Shown here: positions 5,057 to 5,948 of the stretch, in pieces
Numbering within the stretch: the stretch's first letter is position 1
Layout: each line of letters opens with the position of its first letter
Assembly: GCA_016788685.1 (NCBI GenBank)
Contig: JAEUSS010000621.1
Coordinates: 1-5,948 of the forward strand
DNA from: Prolixibacteraceae bacterium
GTDB taxonomy: Bacteria; Bacteroidota; Bacteroidia; Bacteroidales; Prolixibacteraceae
DNA: 5,948 bases
Direction: 5' to 3'
The notes under the pieces: generated by a model
What the model saw: the letters and a program-made list of their open reading frames with translations, nothing else
The model's database searches: none
Told to the model about the DNA's origin: nothing
Position numbers and translations under genes: made by a program

Positions 5057-5895
5057 AACGTAACCTGCTCTTCTTATTGTTGTTCATTAGCAATTTAGTC
5101 ATGGCACAAAACCTTCGCGTTATAAGTTACAACATTCGCTACAATAATCCGGGTGACGGCGTGAATGCCTGGCCCAACCGGAGCAGTCAGGTGAGCGCGT
5201 TGCTCGACTTTTACCAGCCTGATATTTTTGGTTTGCAGGAGGCTTTGATAGGTCAGATTCAGGATGTCCACACCCGGCTTCCGCACATGAAATGGGTAGG
5301 CGTTGGCCGCGACGATGGCCGGGACGCGGGCGAATTCTCCCCCGTTTTTTACAACTCCGAAAAATTTACCGCATTAAAACACGGAACCTTCTGGTTGTCT
5401 GAAACTCCTGACAAGCCAGGTTTGGGCTGGGATGCGGCCTGCAACCGCGTTTGTACCTGGATCATCCTGAAAGAAAATGGAAGCAATAAGAAATTCATGG
5501 TTCTGAATACCCATTTCGATCACATGGGTAATAAAGCCAAAAGTGAATCAGCCAAACTCATCTTAAGTAAGATTGAAGAACTTAATCCGAAAAATCTGCC
5601 CCTGATTTTGACCGGAGACTTTAACCTGACGCCGGAAGAAGAGCCCATTTCGGTGATAACAACCAAACTCAGGGATTCCAGGTTGGTCAGCATAAAGGCA
5701 CCCTACGGACCGGAAGGAACTTTCAATGCGTTTAAGCTTGATGCTCCGATGAAAGCCCGGATCGATTATGTTTTTGTGAACAATCCGGTTGAAGTTCTGC
5801 AATATGCGGTACTGACAGATTCGAAAGACCAGCGCTATCCATCCGATCATCAGCCGGTGTTGGTTGATCTTCTGCTCAAATCCCCGAAAAAGTAA
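5053..5895 (+). CDS. Secreted endonuclease/exonuclease/phosphatase-fold protein
   Basis: This 280-residue exported enzyme has the metal-dependent phosphoesterase fold shared by DNase I, exonuclease III and inositol-polyphosphate phosphatases. A signal peptide MKRNLLFLLLFISNLVMA is followed by Q19. Family motifs appear in order: V-I-S-Y-N-I-R-Y (23-30, with N27), LQEAL with metal ligand E63, GRDDGRDAGEFSPVFY (85-100), NTHFDH (152-157, with H154), TGDFN (187-191, with D189 and N191), RIDYVF (236-241) and SDHQPV (264-269, with D265 and H266). All catalytic positions are intact and the length is normal. Members in Bacteroidetes are commonly secreted and usually annotated only by fold; the substrate may be a phosphodiester or phosphomonoester in lipid, glycan or nucleic acid. 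A TTG at 5044 could add three residues, but the ATG at 5053 gives a normal signal peptide and is preferred. The gene overlaps the esterase stop by ATGA, suggesting one operon and joint function outside the cytoplasm. Confidence 0.9.
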   Translation: MKRNLLFLLLFISNLVMAQNLRVISYNIRYNNPGDGVNAWPNRSSQVSALLDFYQPDIFGLQEALIGQIQDVHTRLPHMKWVGVGRDDGRDAGEFSPVFYNSEKFTALKHGTFWLSETPDKPGLGWDAACNRVCTWIILKENGSNKKFMVLNTHFDHMGNKAKSESAKLILSKIEELNPKNLPLILTGDFNLTPEEEPISVITTKLRDSRLVSIKAPYGPEGTFNAFKLDAPMKARIDYVFVNNPVEVLQYAVLTDSKDQRYPSDHQPVLVDLLLKSPKK

Positions 5896-5948
5896 GCGGT
5901 TTTAACTGAACAAATAAGCCTCTGATTTGCTTTCAATGTCATGAAAGT

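Noticed and set aside
5930..5948. CTTTC / GAAAG mini-stem and an ATG at 5941 at the right edge
   Set aside because: The window ends before a U-tract or further codons could be seen, so neither a terminator nor a new gene start can be supported.

Overview
The window looks like chromosomal DNA from a member of the Bacteroidota, probably a Bacteroidales or Marinilabiliales-type organism. This is inferred from three things. The exported proteins have signal peptides ending in N-A-Q or M-A-Q. Start codons lack clear Shine-Dalgarno sequences. Exact or near matches to the Bacteroidetes -7 promoter element TAnnTTTG lie about 45-70 bases before four of the starts. No rRNA, tRNA, CRISPR array, insertion sequence or phage gene is visible.

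Layout from left to right. (1) The 5' part of a minus-strand gene for an exported TPR protein runs off the left edge (1-397). It starts at GTG and resembles the sensor region of Bacteroidetes TPR kinases and regulators. (2) A roughly 300-base divergent region (398-700) carries promoter-like elements in both directions and two inverted repeats. (3) prmA, for ribosomal protein L11 methyltransferase (701-1534), is followed by a small single-HKD phospholipase D-like protein (1613-2278). No promoter is visible between them, so they may be one transcript. (4) A bidirectional hairpin terminator (2317-2345) separates this pair from a convergent OmpA-type lipoprotein with a glycine zipper (minus, 2373-3068). 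(5) After a 400-base gene-free stretch comes a monocistronic YhcH/YjgK/YiaL family gene (3471-3920). (6) A secreted alpha/beta hydrolase (4088-5056) overlaps by ATGA a secreted endonuclease/exonuclease/phosphatase-fold protein (5053-5895). The last 53 bases hold no recognisable gene.

Most of the window is ordinary housekeeping and envelope content, and I do not see a clearly new multigene system. The points most worth a second look are these: the esterase plus phosphoesterase pair, a secreted two-enzyme unit of unknown substrate; the odd 25-residue tail of the esterase, which reads like intergenic DNA behind a homopolymer; the small PLD protein beside prmA, with a tiny in-frame ORF abutting its start; and the inverted repeats around the divergent promoter region.
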